A stretch of 56,131 nucleotides of DNA from an uncultured Verrucomicrobiota bacterium. GTDB taxonomy: Bacteria; Verrucomicrobiota; Kiritimatiellia; RFP12; UBA1067. Within the stretch, counting starts at the first letter, position 1. Each line of letters begins with the position of its first letter. The stretch lies in assembly GCA_947305775.1 (NCBI GenBank), contig CAMZEN010000012.1, positions 1 through 56,131 of the forward strand, read 5' to 3'. The notes under the pieces are model-generated. The model made no database searches. It had not been told where the DNA came from and saw nothing but the letters and a program-made list of their open reading frames with translations. The position numbers and the translations under genes are program-made. Below, in pieces: positions 9,035 to 16,882 of the stretch.

Positions 9035-9952
9035 ATGGTAAAGTCGCGGACTGCCACCAATCTTGAATATGGTGCGCTGAGGACCTTCTGCGCACTGGTA
9101 AACTCGATTCCTTATCCGCTTGCCATGGCCGCCGCGCGCGGTCTAGCGTTCCTCGCCTTCGACGTATTCGGCTTTAAACGCAATAGGACGCTTGCGCGAA
9201 TCGCAGGGGCGTTCCCTGAGAAGTCCCTTCGCGAAATGCGCACGATAGCTCGCCGCTCGCTGGCGAATGTGCTTCAGTCCGCGGTCGAGATGATACGCGC
9301 ACCGCGATTCGACAAGGCGTGGATGGATCGTCATGTCGTTGACGGGCAGATATACAAGGACCGACTCCAAGAGCTTGTGGACGAGGGCAACGGCGTCGTC
9401 ATAATGGTTCCTCATTCGGGAAACTGGTACATGGCGGCGTGGTCCATGGCCAAGTATGGCCTGCCGCTCTTCGCGCTCGCCGCCCGCCAGCGCAACCCGA
9501 AGATCGACGCTTGGATGAAGCGCCAATATGGCGACATAGAGGTTCTGGACCGCAGCGAAAAGAACACGCTTGCGCGAATAAAGGATAAGCTCAAGTCCGG
9601 CCGCGCCTTTGCTATACTGCCTGATCTCAGGGTGCCTTCGCCGGATGTCGAGGTGGACTTCCTGGGCGGCAAGGCGAATGTCAGCCACGCCGGTGCGATG
9701 TTTGCGGTTCGTTGCGGTTCCCCGATAGTTGTTGCGGCCATGCATCGCGACAACGGCCGCCATGTCTTCAACCATATAGCCACGATTCGCCCAGACATGT
9801 CGGCGAATCCAAAGGACGAGGCCAAGCGTCTTACACGCGAGGTGATGAAGCTTATGGACGCGGAAGTGCGCGCGAGGCCCGAAGAGTGGTACTGGTACAA
9901 CAAGCGGTGGATACTGCAGCCGGTATCGAATCCCTCTCCGGCGCACGGGTGA
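9035..9952 (+). CDS. LpxL/HtrB-family lipid A acyltransferase-like protein
   Basis: A 305-residue member of the lysophospholipid/lauroyl acyltransferase family that adds secondary acyl chains to lipid A or related lipids at the inner membrane. The core VVIMVPHSGNWYMAAW corresponds to the catalytic H-x4-D/E motif, but the acidic residue appears replaced by tyrosine (H-S-G-N-W-Y). The later PDLR...VDFLGG segment matches the family DQ...FFG region, and there is an N-terminal hydrophobic region. It lies 3 bases after rnfG. With the changed catalytic residue it may be a divergent or inactive member. Confidence 0.72.
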   Translation: MVKSRTATNLEYGALRTFCALVNSIPYPLAMAAARGLAFLAFDVFGFKRNRTLARIAGAFPEKSLREMRTIARRSLANVLQSAVEMIRAPRFDKAWMDRHVVDGQIYKDRLQELVDEGNGVVIMVPHSGNWYMAAWSMAKYGLPLFALAARQRNPKIDAWMKRQYGDIEVLDRSEKNTLARIKDKLKSGRAFAILPDLRVPSPDVEVDFLGGKANVSHAGAMFAVRCGSPIVVAAMHRDNGRHVFNHIATIRPDMSANPKDEAKRLTREVMKLMDAEVRARPEEWYWYNKRWILQPVSNPSPAHG

Positions 9953-10003
9953 ATATACGCTTCATCCATGGCAAGTCGCAATGCTGCACAACAGAAAACC
10001 TTT

Positions 10004-10792
10004 ATGAAGTACAAGATTGCATTTCTTGGCGCCGGCAGGATGGCGGAGGGCATATTGACGGCCGTAGAAGACGTCTCCTTAGTCATAATGGCGGAAAAGG
10101 TCGCTGCGCGCGCCGAAGAGCTCAGGCAAAGGTATGGTGTAGTCGTCACGGACGACCTCAAGGCCGCCGCGAAGTCTGCGCGAATCGTATTTCTCGCCGT
10201 CCGTCCTCAGGACGTGGATGATGTCGCCGAAGTCGTAAGGCCCGTACTGAAGCCGACGCAGGTTCTTGTTTCTATAGTCGCTGGCAAGACCATTTCGAAG
10301 CTTCGTCGCGCCTTCGGGCCGGATGTAAGAATTGTGCGCGTAATGCCAAACCTTGCGCTCAGGGCCAAGGCCGGCATGTGCGCGATATGCGCTGCGCCGA
10401 ATGCCAAAAGGGGCGATGTCGCGGCAGTCGAACGCATACTCGGCAAGGCTGGCAGGACAGTCGTACTTGATGAGCGCCACTTTGACGCCGTGACCGCGCT
10501 TTCAGGGTCTGGTCCAGCTTATTTCGCATACATGGCCAAGGCGATGGCGGATGCCGGCATGAAGCTCGGCTTGGATGGCGACGTAGCGCTTGAGCTTTCC
10601 GAGCAGACCATGTATGGAACGGCGAAGTTTCTGCTTGATGGCGGAGTGCCGCTTGACCAATTCATCGCTGGAGTATGCACCAAGGGCGGCACTACTGCCG
10701 CAGGCATGGATGTTCTGGCGCAGTCTGATTTCACAACCGCGGTCGCCGACACATTGGCCGCCGCGGCAAAACGTTCAAAGGAGCTGGCATGA
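10004..10792 (+). CDS. proC: Pyrroline-5-carboxylate reductase
   Basis: NAD(P)H-dependent last step of proline synthesis. The N-terminal Rossmann motif AFLGAGRMAEG is followed by AVRPQDV, the RVMPN strand and the C-terminal signature ALSGSGPAYFAYMAKAM. From the ATG at 10004 the protein has 262 residues, the usual size; an in-frame ATG at 9968 would add 12 residues of no family character. Its end overlaps nadD by ATGA. Confidence 0.94.
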   Translation: MKYKIAFLGAGRMAEGILTAVEDVSLVIMAEKVAARAEELRQRYGVVVTDDLKAAAKSARIVFLAVRPQDVDDVAEVVRPVLKPTQVLVSIVAGKTISKLRRAFGPDVRIVRVMPNLALRAKAGMCAICAAPNAKRGDVAAVERILGKAGRTVVLDERHFDAVTALSGSGPAYFAYMAKAMADAGMKLGLDGDVALELSEQTMYGTAKFLLDGGVPLDQFIAGVCTKGGTTAAGMDVLAQSDFTTAVADTLAAAAKRSKELA

Positions 10793-11478
10793 AGATAGGT
10801 ATTTTCGGAGGAAGTTTCAACCCGGTGCATTCGGGACACGTGGGCCTGGCACGAAAGGCCGTTGATGAGCTTGCGCTGGACAGGCTTATCGTGATACCGG
10901 CGGCGACAAGTCCATTCAAGACTGATGTCGCGGCCGAGCCGCTTGCGCCGGAGCTGCGTCTCATGCTGGTTCGCGCGGCGTTCAACGGCATGGACAAGAT
11001 CGAGGTGGACGACCGCGAGCTTAAACGCGGCGGCGTTTCGTACGCCATCGACACTGTTCGTGAAATCGCGGCGGAGAATCAGGACGCTGAAATAGTGTTC
11101 CTGATTGGGGAAGATTCGGTAGAGGGTCTTCCGCACTGGAAGGATTACGAAACCCTGTGCAAGCTTTGCACGTTCAAGTCGTATCCAAGGACGGCCGAAT
11201 CCTCCACTGAGGTTCGCAGACGCATCGCCGCGGGTGAACCGATAGACGACATCGTGCCGGAGGCTGTGGCGCTTTTCCTGAAACACAACGTGCGCGAATC
11301 CGATGACGCCAAGATAGTTGCGGCCGTCCGTGCAGGGCTTGTGCGAAAGGGCGGGTACTGTCCGTGCAGGCTTCCAAAGCTGCCGGAGTTTTTCTGCCCA
11401 TGCGATGAATTCAAGGGACAGCTCGCCGATCCGTCTTATCACGGTCTTTGCCACTGCCGTCTGTATTTGAAGCCATAG
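10789..11478 (+). CDS. nadD: Fusion: NadD-like adenylyltransferase + ferredoxin:thioredoxin reductase catalytic-like domain
   Basis: Residues 1-170 are a nicotinate-mononucleotide adenylyltransferase: GGSFNPVHSGH at 7-17 (nucleotide binding), LIGEDSVEGLPHW at 105-117 and SSTEVRRRI at 138-146. The stretch between the last two motifs is about 40 residues shorter than usual. Residues 175-229 look like the FTR catalytic chain: CPC at 191-193, CPC at 203-205 and CHC at 221-223, the six-cysteine pattern of a [4Fe-4S] cluster next to a redox disulfide, ending GLCHCRLYLK. The reading frame is continuous with no internal start. The fusion suggests redox control of, or a partner for, NAD synthesis; that is inference. 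Confidence 0.82.
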   Translation: MKIGIFGGSFNPVHSGHVGLARKAVDELALDRLIVIPAATSPFKTDVAAEPLAPELRLMLVRAAFNGMDKIEVDDRELKRGGVSYAIDTVREIAAENQDAEIVFLIGEDSVEGLPHWKDYETLCKLCTFKSYPRTAESSTEVRRRIAAGEPIDDIVPEAVALFLKHNVRESDDAKIVAAVRAGLVRKGGYCPCRLPKLPEFFCPCDEFKGQLADPSYHGLCHCRLYLKP

Positions 11479-11493
11479 AACGGGGGCGACGCC

Positions 11494-12633
11494 ATGAAAA
11501 GAAGGGTCTGGGTCGAAATAGACATTGGCGCACTAAAGCGCAACTATGCCAAGATTGTCTCTCGTGTCAAGCCTGCAAAGGTCCTTTGCGTGCTTAAGGC
11601 CAATGCGTATGGCCTTGGCGTAGCGGATTACGCGAAAGCTCTTGCTTCCACCGACTGCGCAGGGTTTGGGGTCGCCGAGCCTTTTGAGGCCGTTGAGCTT
11701 AAGTCCGTCCTCAAGAAGCTCGGCGTCAAAAAGGATGTGCAGATACTTAGCTCGATCCTTCCGGACGAGGTGTCGGACATGGTCAGGGCCGGAGTGACGT
11801 TGCCCGTGATCGACCTTGCGACGGCCAAATTGATATCGGACGCCGCGACAAGGCAGCGGCGGACGGCAACGGTTCACATAAAGCTGGATACCGGAATGGG
11901 GCGTCTCGGCATACCGGTAGCCGAAGCACAGGATATCTTGCGCGATGTGAAGCTCCTGCCCGGACTGGATATCGAGGGCGTGTTCTCTCATTTCCCGATG
12001 GCGTATGATCCGGAGGATCCTTTCACTCTGCGGCAGATCGGTTTGTTCAAGGGCTTTCTCGCGGCGGCGAAAAAGGACGGCGTAGAGTTCCGCAAGGTGC
12101 ACATCGCGGCAAGCGACGCGATCAACAACTTTCCGCAGTGCGCGAAGCCGCCCTTCAATATGGTAAGGACAGGCATCAACCTGCATGGTAGCTTTGACCC
12201 GAACGGACGCAAGGCCCTGAATGTGGAGCCTGTTCTTACCCTGAAGACGCGCGTTGCCCAGGTCAGGGAGCTCCCTGCAGGAACTACGCTCGGCTACGGC
12301 CGCACCTGGTGCCTCAAGGAGAAGACAAGGATAGCGACGATTTCCGCAGGTTACGCCGACGGCCTTCCCCTGGCGCTGACGAACCGCGGGCACGTGCTGA
12401 TAAATGGAGAGGTTTGTCCGGTTGTCGGGCGGATATCCATGGACTACGCAACTGTAGACGTGTCGGATGTTCCTGGCGTGAAGGCGGGAGACGAGGTTAT
12501 TTGCCTTGGCAGAAGCGGACGTCATTCCGTGACGCCTGACGACTGGGCGAGGCTGAAGGGTACCCACGCTTACGACATAATATGTTCGTTTGGCACTAGA
12601 GTGCAACGCCAGACTCGCGAAATTGTGCTATAA
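11494..12633 (+). CDS. alr: Alanine racemase
   Basis: PLP enzyme converting L- to D-alanine for peptidoglycan. The PLP lysine is K35 in VLKANAYGLG; the second catalytic base is the tyrosine in SAGYADGLP; GRISMDYATVDV is the C-terminal domain signature. 379 residues. GGGGGCGACGCC precedes the ATG with weak Shine-Dalgarno character. The last codons CTA-TAA form part of a TATAAT box at 12629-12634. Confidence 0.95.
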   Translation: MKRRVWVEIDIGALKRNYAKIVSRVKPAKVLCVLKANAYGLGVADYAKALASTDCAGFGVAEPFEAVELKSVLKKLGVKKDVQILSSILPDEVSDMVRAGVTLPVIDLATAKLISDAATRQRRTATVHIKLDTGMGRLGIPVAEAQDILRDVKLLPGLDIEGVFSHFPMAYDPEDPFTLRQIGLFKGFLAAAKKDGVEFRKVHIAASDAINNFPQCAKPPFNMVRTGINLHGSFDPNGRKALNVEPVLTLKTRVAQVRELPAGTTLGYGRTWCLKEKTRIATISAGYADGLPLALTNRGHVLINGEVCPVVGRISMDYATVDVSDVPGVKAGDEVICLGRSGRHSVTPDDWARLKGTHAYDIICSFGTRVQRQTREIVL

Positions 12634-12634
12634 T
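12626..12634 (+). promoter_or_regulatory. Extended -10 box overlapping the alr stop codon
   Basis: TGC-TATAAT at 12626-12634, with the TAA at 12631-12633 being the alr stop. No good -35 is seen. It would start transcription near 12641, ahead of the XRE-cupin regulator and probably accDA. This is the same arrangement as at 4622 and 45075. Confidence 0.55.
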
Positions 12635-12662
12635 ATATGACCAAAGCAAGAAAGGCACAACA

Positions 12663-13229
12663 ATGGCCAAAGAATCCAAAGTAGGGCAACGAATCCGCAT
12701 GTATCGCGAGAAGCTCGACATGAGCGTCTCCGATCTTTCGCATACAAGCGGCATTAATGAGACAATCATCAAGTCCATAGAGGATGGCGAGGTCCTTCCC
12801 GCACTTGGGATATTGACGAAGCTTTCGCGCGCGCTTGGGCAACGCCTGGGCACGTTTATGGACGACCAGTTCAAGCCAGATCCCATCATTACGCGTGCAG
12901 ATGACCTAGATGCGGCGAAGATCGCCGGCGAGGGCATGAACGACCACGGATACGCGTCGCATTCGCTCGCCATCGGCAAGCCAGACCGCCACATGGATCC
13001 GTTCCGCATAGAGTTCGAGGCGGACGGCGTTAACGAGTCGTCTTCCCACGAAGGCGAAGAGCTTATCATCTGTCTTGCAGGCGAGGTGGAGCTCAAGTAT
13101 GGCAAGGAATTCATAACCATATTGAAAACGGGTGATACTGCCTACTACAACAGTGTCGTCAACCACTCGCTAAGGGCGGTCGGCGGCAAGCCCGCCAGCA
13201 TATACGGCATTGTGTTCGTACCATTCTGA
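12663..13229 (+). CDS. XRE-family regulator with C-terminal cupin domain
   Basis: 188-residue transcription regulator. Helix-turn-helix of the Cro/CI type at about 10-64 (GQRIRMYREKLDMSVSDLSH, followed by KSIEDGEVLPALGIL). A cupin_2 sensor barrel occupies about 105-185 (SHEGEELIICLAGEVELKYG, then GDTAYYNSVVNHSLR). Proteins of this layout often sense small metabolites and regulate adjacent genes. Here it precedes accDA, so a link with acyl-CoA or malonyl-CoA level is possible but only inferred. GAAAGG at 12650-12655 is the ribosome binding site. Confidence 0.88.
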   Translation: MAKESKVGQRIRMYREKLDMSVSDLSHTSGINETIIKSIEDGEVLPALGILTKLSRALGQRLGTFMDDQFKPDPIITRADDLDAAKIAGEGMNDHGYASHSLAIGKPDRHMDPFRIEFEADGVNESSSHEGEELIICLAGEVELKYGKEFITILKTGDTAYYNSVVNHSLRAVGGKPASIYGIVFVPF

Positions 13230-13252
13230 TAATCTGAAAGGATGACATCGGC

Positions 13253-14080
13253 ATGAGTTGGTTTGAGAGCAAAGATAAGCCTAAGATTCCACCGGCGAAA
13301 GCGCTTTGGGCGATATGTCCGAAGTGCATGAGTCACTTTGAGAAGCAGGTCTGGAAGGACAACGCCCGCATCTGCCCCAAGTGCGGCTATCACGGGCGCC
13401 TTTCCGCTCGCGAGCGTATTGCTTCGATTGCGGATGAGGGCACGTTCAAGGAGACGTTCCGAGAGGTCGGCTATTCCGACCATCTGAAGTTCCATGATGC
13501 GACAGGTCCCTACAAGGACAAGGTCGAGGCGACTATCGAAAAGACCGGCGAAACCGAGTCGATAGTAATGGGCACATGCGAGATCGGCGGGCATAAGGCG
13601 ATGCTTGGCGTTATGGATTTCGCGTTCATGGGCGGAAGCCTTGGCACGGGCACTGGCGAGCGCATCGCAAGAGCGTGCGAGCAGGCGATTGCCGAGCGTC
13701 GTCCGCTCGTGATCTTCAGCGCCTCCGGTGGCGCGCGAATGCATGAGGGCATTCTTTCCCTGATGCAGATGGCGAAGACATCCGCCGCGATAGGTCGTCT
13801 GAAGGATGCTGGGCTGCCGTACATCTCCGTTCTAACCGATCCGACCACGGGCGGTGTCTCGGCGAGCTATGCCATGCTCGGCGACATAAACATAACGGAG
13901 CCGCGTGCGCTTATCGGCTTCGCGGGCCGGCGCGTCATCGAGAACACGATTCACCAGAAGCTGCCCGACGACTTCCAGTCGGCGGAATATCTGGAGAAGC
14001 ATGGCTTCATAGACAAGATCGTGGAGCGCAAGGACCTTAAGGCGTTTATCGCCAAGATGCTCAACTACTGGGGGTTTTGA
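13253..14080 (+). CDS. accD: Acetyl-CoA carboxylase carboxyltransferase beta subunit
   Basis: With AccA forms the carboxyltransferase of acetyl-CoA carboxylase, transferring CO2 from biotin to acetyl-CoA in fatty-acid synthesis. The N-terminal zinc ribbon has C22, C25, C41 and C44 (CPKC and CPKCGYHG). The carboxyltransferase core shows MDFAFMGGSLGTGTGERI and SGGARMHEG. 275 residues. It lies 2 bases from accA. The biotin carrier and carboxylase genes are not in the window. Confidence 0.95.
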   Translation: MSWFESKDKPKIPPAKALWAICPKCMSHFEKQVWKDNARICPKCGYHGRLSARERIASIADEGTFKETFREVGYSDHLKFHDATGPYKDKVEATIEKTGETESIVMGTCEIGGHKAMLGVMDFAFMGGSLGTGTGERIARACEQAIAERRPLVIFSASGGARMHEGILSLMQMAKTSAAIGRLKDAGLPYISVLTDPTTGGVSASYAMLGDINITEPRALIGFAGRRVIENTIHQKLPDDFQSAEYLEKHGFIDKIVERKDLKAFIAKMLNYWGF

Positions 14081-14082
14081 CA

Positions 14083-14919
14083 ATGGCCACTAAGAAGACA
14101 GCGGCGAAGAAGGGGTCTGCCACCAAGACGGCTATGGATTGCGTAAAGCTCGCGCGCGATCCAAAGAGGCCCCACATAGGCGATTTCATAAGGCTTATAT
14201 GCTCCGACTTCGAGGAGCTGCACGGCGACCGGCTCGTCAACGACGATCGCGGTCTTGTCGGCGGTTTCGCGACGATCGATGACGAGAAGGTGCTTGTGCT
14301 TGGGCACCATAAGGGCGCAACGGTCGAGGAGAACATGGAGGCCAACTTTGGAATGGTGAACCCTGACGGCTATCGCAAGGCCATGCGTCTGGCGAAGCTC
14401 GCAGAGAAGTTTCATGTTCCTGTCGTTACCTTTGTCGACACTCCTGGCGCTTATCCCGGCGATACCGCGGAGGCGCGCGGACAGGCCGAGGCGATAGCCA
14501 AGTCGCTTGAGTTCTTTGCCGGACTCAAGACGCCCATAGTGGTCGTTGTGACCGGCGAGGGCGGCTCGGGAGGAGCGCTTGCGATTGCAGTAGGCGACAC
14601 CGTACTCATGCTTGAGAACGCCGTTTACTCCGTAATCTCGCCGGAAGGCTGCGCCGGAATACTGTGGCGCGATGGCGCAAAGGCGCCAGAAGCCGCCGAA
14701 GCCCTCAAGATTACCGCCCCTGACCTACTCAAACTCGGCGCGATTGACGAGATCGTCAAGGAACCTGCCGGTGGCGCCCAGAAGAACCATGCGGTTGCTG
14801 CGGCGAACGTAAAGAAGTCCGTTCTCAAGGCACTCAAGTCTCTGAAGGGTTTGCCAATAGACGAACTGCTGGACCGCCGCTACGCGAAGCTTCGCGCAAT
14901 GGGTAACTTCTTCAAGTAA
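14083..14919 (+). CDS. accA: Acetyl-CoA carboxylase carboxyltransferase alpha subunit
   Basis: Partner of AccD. Residues about 20-250 carry the AccA core with RDPKRPHIGDFI, LVGGFATIDDEKVLVLGHHKG, FVDTPGAYPGDTAEARGQAEAIA and the oxyanion-forming GEGGSGGALAI. A lysine/alanine/threonine-rich N-terminal extension (MATKKTAAKKGSATKTAM) is unusual for AccA. The ATG at 14083 is preferred over a TTG two codons upstream that overlaps the accD stop. 278 residues. Confidence 0.95.
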   Translation: MATKKTAAKKGSATKTAMDCVKLARDPKRPHIGDFIRLICSDFEELHGDRLVNDDRGLVGGFATIDDEKVLVLGHHKGATVEENMEANFGMVNPDGYRKAMRLAKLAEKFHVPVVTFVDTPGAYPGDTAEARGQAEAIAKSLEFFAGLKTPIVVVVTGEGGSGGALAIAVGDTVLMLENAVYSVISPEGCAGILWRDGAKAPEAAEALKITAPDLLKLGAIDEIVKEPAGGAQKNHAVAAANVKKSVLKALKSLKGLPIDELLDRRYAKLRAMGNFFK

Positions 14920-14931
14920 GAGGCCTTTAAG

Positions 14932-16080
14932 TTGGCGGAACTAAACGAGACGCCCAAGGGCAATCGTGTTCACGTTGCCTTTTTTGGACTGCGCAATGCC
15001 GGCAAGTCCACGTTGGTCAATGCCTTTACGGGACAGGACATCGCCATTGTAAGCGATGTCGCCGGCACTACTACCGATCCAGTCTCCAAGGCCATGGAGA
15101 TACTTCCGCTTGGGCCTTGTCTTGTTACGGACACTGCCGGCCTGGATGATGTTGGCGAGCTTGGCGCGATGCGCGTGGAGAAGACCCTCCGCGTGCTTGC
15201 CACTGCGGATATCGCCGTATGGGTGGATGACTCGTCTGTTCCCGTCCCCAATGATGCTGTCCAAGCCAGGGCGATGTTTGACGCCGAGTGCAGGAAGCGC
15301 GGCGTTACCGTTCTGGAATACAGGCGCGGCGATTCCGTTGAGGAGCTCAAGGCGAAGGTCGCCGCCGTTAAGCTTGCGGAGGTTCCGCCCGGTCTGCTTG
15401 ACGGCATTGCGAAGGCTGGCGACCGTGTCGTATGCGTATGCCCCATAGATGAAAGCGCACCAAAGGGACGACTGATCCTTCCGCAGGTTCAGCTTGTTCG
15501 GGAATGCCTCGACATAGGGGCCTGGTGCGTCGTGTGCCAGCCGCGAGAGCTTGGCGAGGTGTTGACCTCCGTGCGTTGCGACCTTGTAGTAACCGATTCG
15601 CAGGCGTTCGGCGAAGTAAGGCGAGTGATGAAGTCCACACCGGAAGATGTGCGCCCCTCGCTGACGTCGTTCTCGATTCTCTTTGCGCGGCAAAAGGGCG
15701 ATCTCGCCGAGTACGTCAAGGGACTCGAGGCGATTCGTGCGCTCGCCGACGGCGACCGTATTCTTGTTGCTGAGGGATGCACCCACCACCGTCAGTGCAA
15801 CGACATTGGTACCGTCAAGATACCGAAGGCTCTGTCGAAGATGTCTGGGCGCAGTCTGGAGTTTTCCTTTTCGAGCGGAGGATCCTTTGATTTTGAAGAT
15901 AAAGGTGCGAAGCCTGCGCTTGTGGTGCAATGCGGCGGATGCATGCTGACGCGGCGTGAGGTAATGCGGCGCATGGCGATCTGTCGTGAGGCGGGCGTGC
16001 CGATAGTCAACTACGGCATGCTTCTAGCGGCCGCGCATGGGCTGAATGGCGTAAGACCGGATGGGCTCGTCGATCTATGA
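14932..16080 (+). CDS. hydF: [FeFe]-hydrogenase maturation GTPase HydF
   Basis: Scaffold GTPase that assembles and delivers the diiron subcluster to HydA. The N-terminal Era-like G domain has GLRNAGKST (G1, 19-27), the GTTTDP region (G2) and DTAGLDD (G3). The C-terminal cluster-binding part shows AEGCTHHRQ and, about 45 residues on, QCGGCMLTRREVMRRM. The family's H-C-x-x-C reads Q-C-G-G-C here, so one potential histidine ligand is missing. The start is TTG at 14932. hydE, hydG and hydA are not in the window. It implies an H2-evolving or H2-using anaerobe. Confidence 0.9.
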   Translation: MAELNETPKGNRVHVAFFGLRNAGKSTLVNAFTGQDIAIVSDVAGTTTDPVSKAMEILPLGPCLVTDTAGLDDVGELGAMRVEKTLRVLATADIAVWVDDSSVPVPNDAVQARAMFDAECRKRGVTVLEYRRGDSVEELKAKVAAVKLAEVPPGLLDGIAKAGDRVVCVCPIDESAPKGRLILPQVQLVRECLDIGAWCVVCQPRELGEVLTSVRCDLVVTDSQAFGEVRRVMKSTPEDVRPSLTSFSILFARQKGDLAEYVKGLEAIRALADGDRILVAEGCTHHRQCNDIGTVKIPKALSKMSGRSLEFSFSSGGSFDFEDKGAKPALVVQCGGCMLTRREVMRRMAICREAGVPIVNYGMLLAAAHGLNGVRPDGLVDL

Positions 16081-16877
16081 CGATCAGGGCCAACTATCAC
16101 ACGCACACCACCTGGTGCGATGGAAAGGACTCACCTGAGGCGGTAATTCTCTCGGCCATCGGAAAGGGTTTTGATGCCATAGGATTCTCGTCCCATGCGA
16201 TGTTGCCGTGTCCTTTGCTGGACTGGGTCTTGACTGCGCAGAGGGCTCCGTTGTATGCCGCCGAGATCCGATCGCTTGCGGCGAAGTATTCAGGCAGGAT
16301 AAAAGTGCTTTGTGGCGTCGAGGCCGACTATGCCAAAGGCGTTGCCAACCCCGACAGATCGACATACTCCGCGATAGCCCCCGACTATATCATCGGATCA
16401 ATACACTTCGTCGCTGCGCCCGACGGCGAGTTTGTGTGCGTCGATGATACTCCGCAGGCTCTTCAGGATGGCATCCGCGACCATTTCGGCGGAAGCGTCG
16501 AAGCGTATGTGCGCGCATACTTCGCCCAGCAGCGGGAGATGGTTGAGAAGTTTGACTTTGACATAGTGGGCCACCTCGACCTTGTGCGCAAGTTCAACGC
16601 CAAGTTCCCGTACTTTGATGAAAACGCCGCGTGGTATCGTGAGGAGCTTGTGAAGACGGCTGATGCTGTTTTGACCAGCGGAAAGATCGTCGAGGTAAAC
16701 ACGGGCGCGATTTCGAGAGGATGGCTTGACGACGTGTACCCTTCGGCTGAATTTCGAGCGCTGTTGCGTGATCGTGGCGCAAGATTCGTCCTGAGCGCTG
16801 ACGCGCATGCGGCAGACGCGATAGACTGCGCGTTCGACAGGTTTGGCGATGCAGAGGAATATGTAAACATCTTTTAG
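16077..16877 (+). CDS. PHP-domain phosphatase, histidinol-phosphatase (HisJ/HisK) type
   Basis: 266-residue PHP metal-dependent hydrolase. The N-terminal YHTHTTWCDGKDSPE and SSHAMLP supply metal ligands; GVEADY, IGSIHFV, DIVGHLDLVRKF and VLSADAHAADAID are the remaining family blocks. This layout fits histidinol-phosphatase of the HisJ/HisK type, which would match the hisG in the same window, although other PHP phosphoesterases share it. It overlaps the hydF stop by four bases (ATGA). Confidence 0.8.
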   Translation: MTIRANYHTHTTWCDGKDSPEAVILSAIGKGFDAIGFSSHAMLPCPLLDWVLTAQRAPLYAAEIRSLAAKYSGRIKVLCGVEADYAKGVANPDRSTYSAIAPDYIIGSIHFVAAPDGEFVCVDDTPQALQDGIRDHFGGSVEAYVRAYFAQQREMVEKFDFDIVGHLDLVRKFNAKFPYFDENAAWYREELVKTADAVLTSGKIVEVNTGAISRGWLDDVYPSAEFRALLRDRGARFVLSADAHAADAIDCAFDRFGDAEEYVNIF

Positions 16878-16882
16878 CCTGC

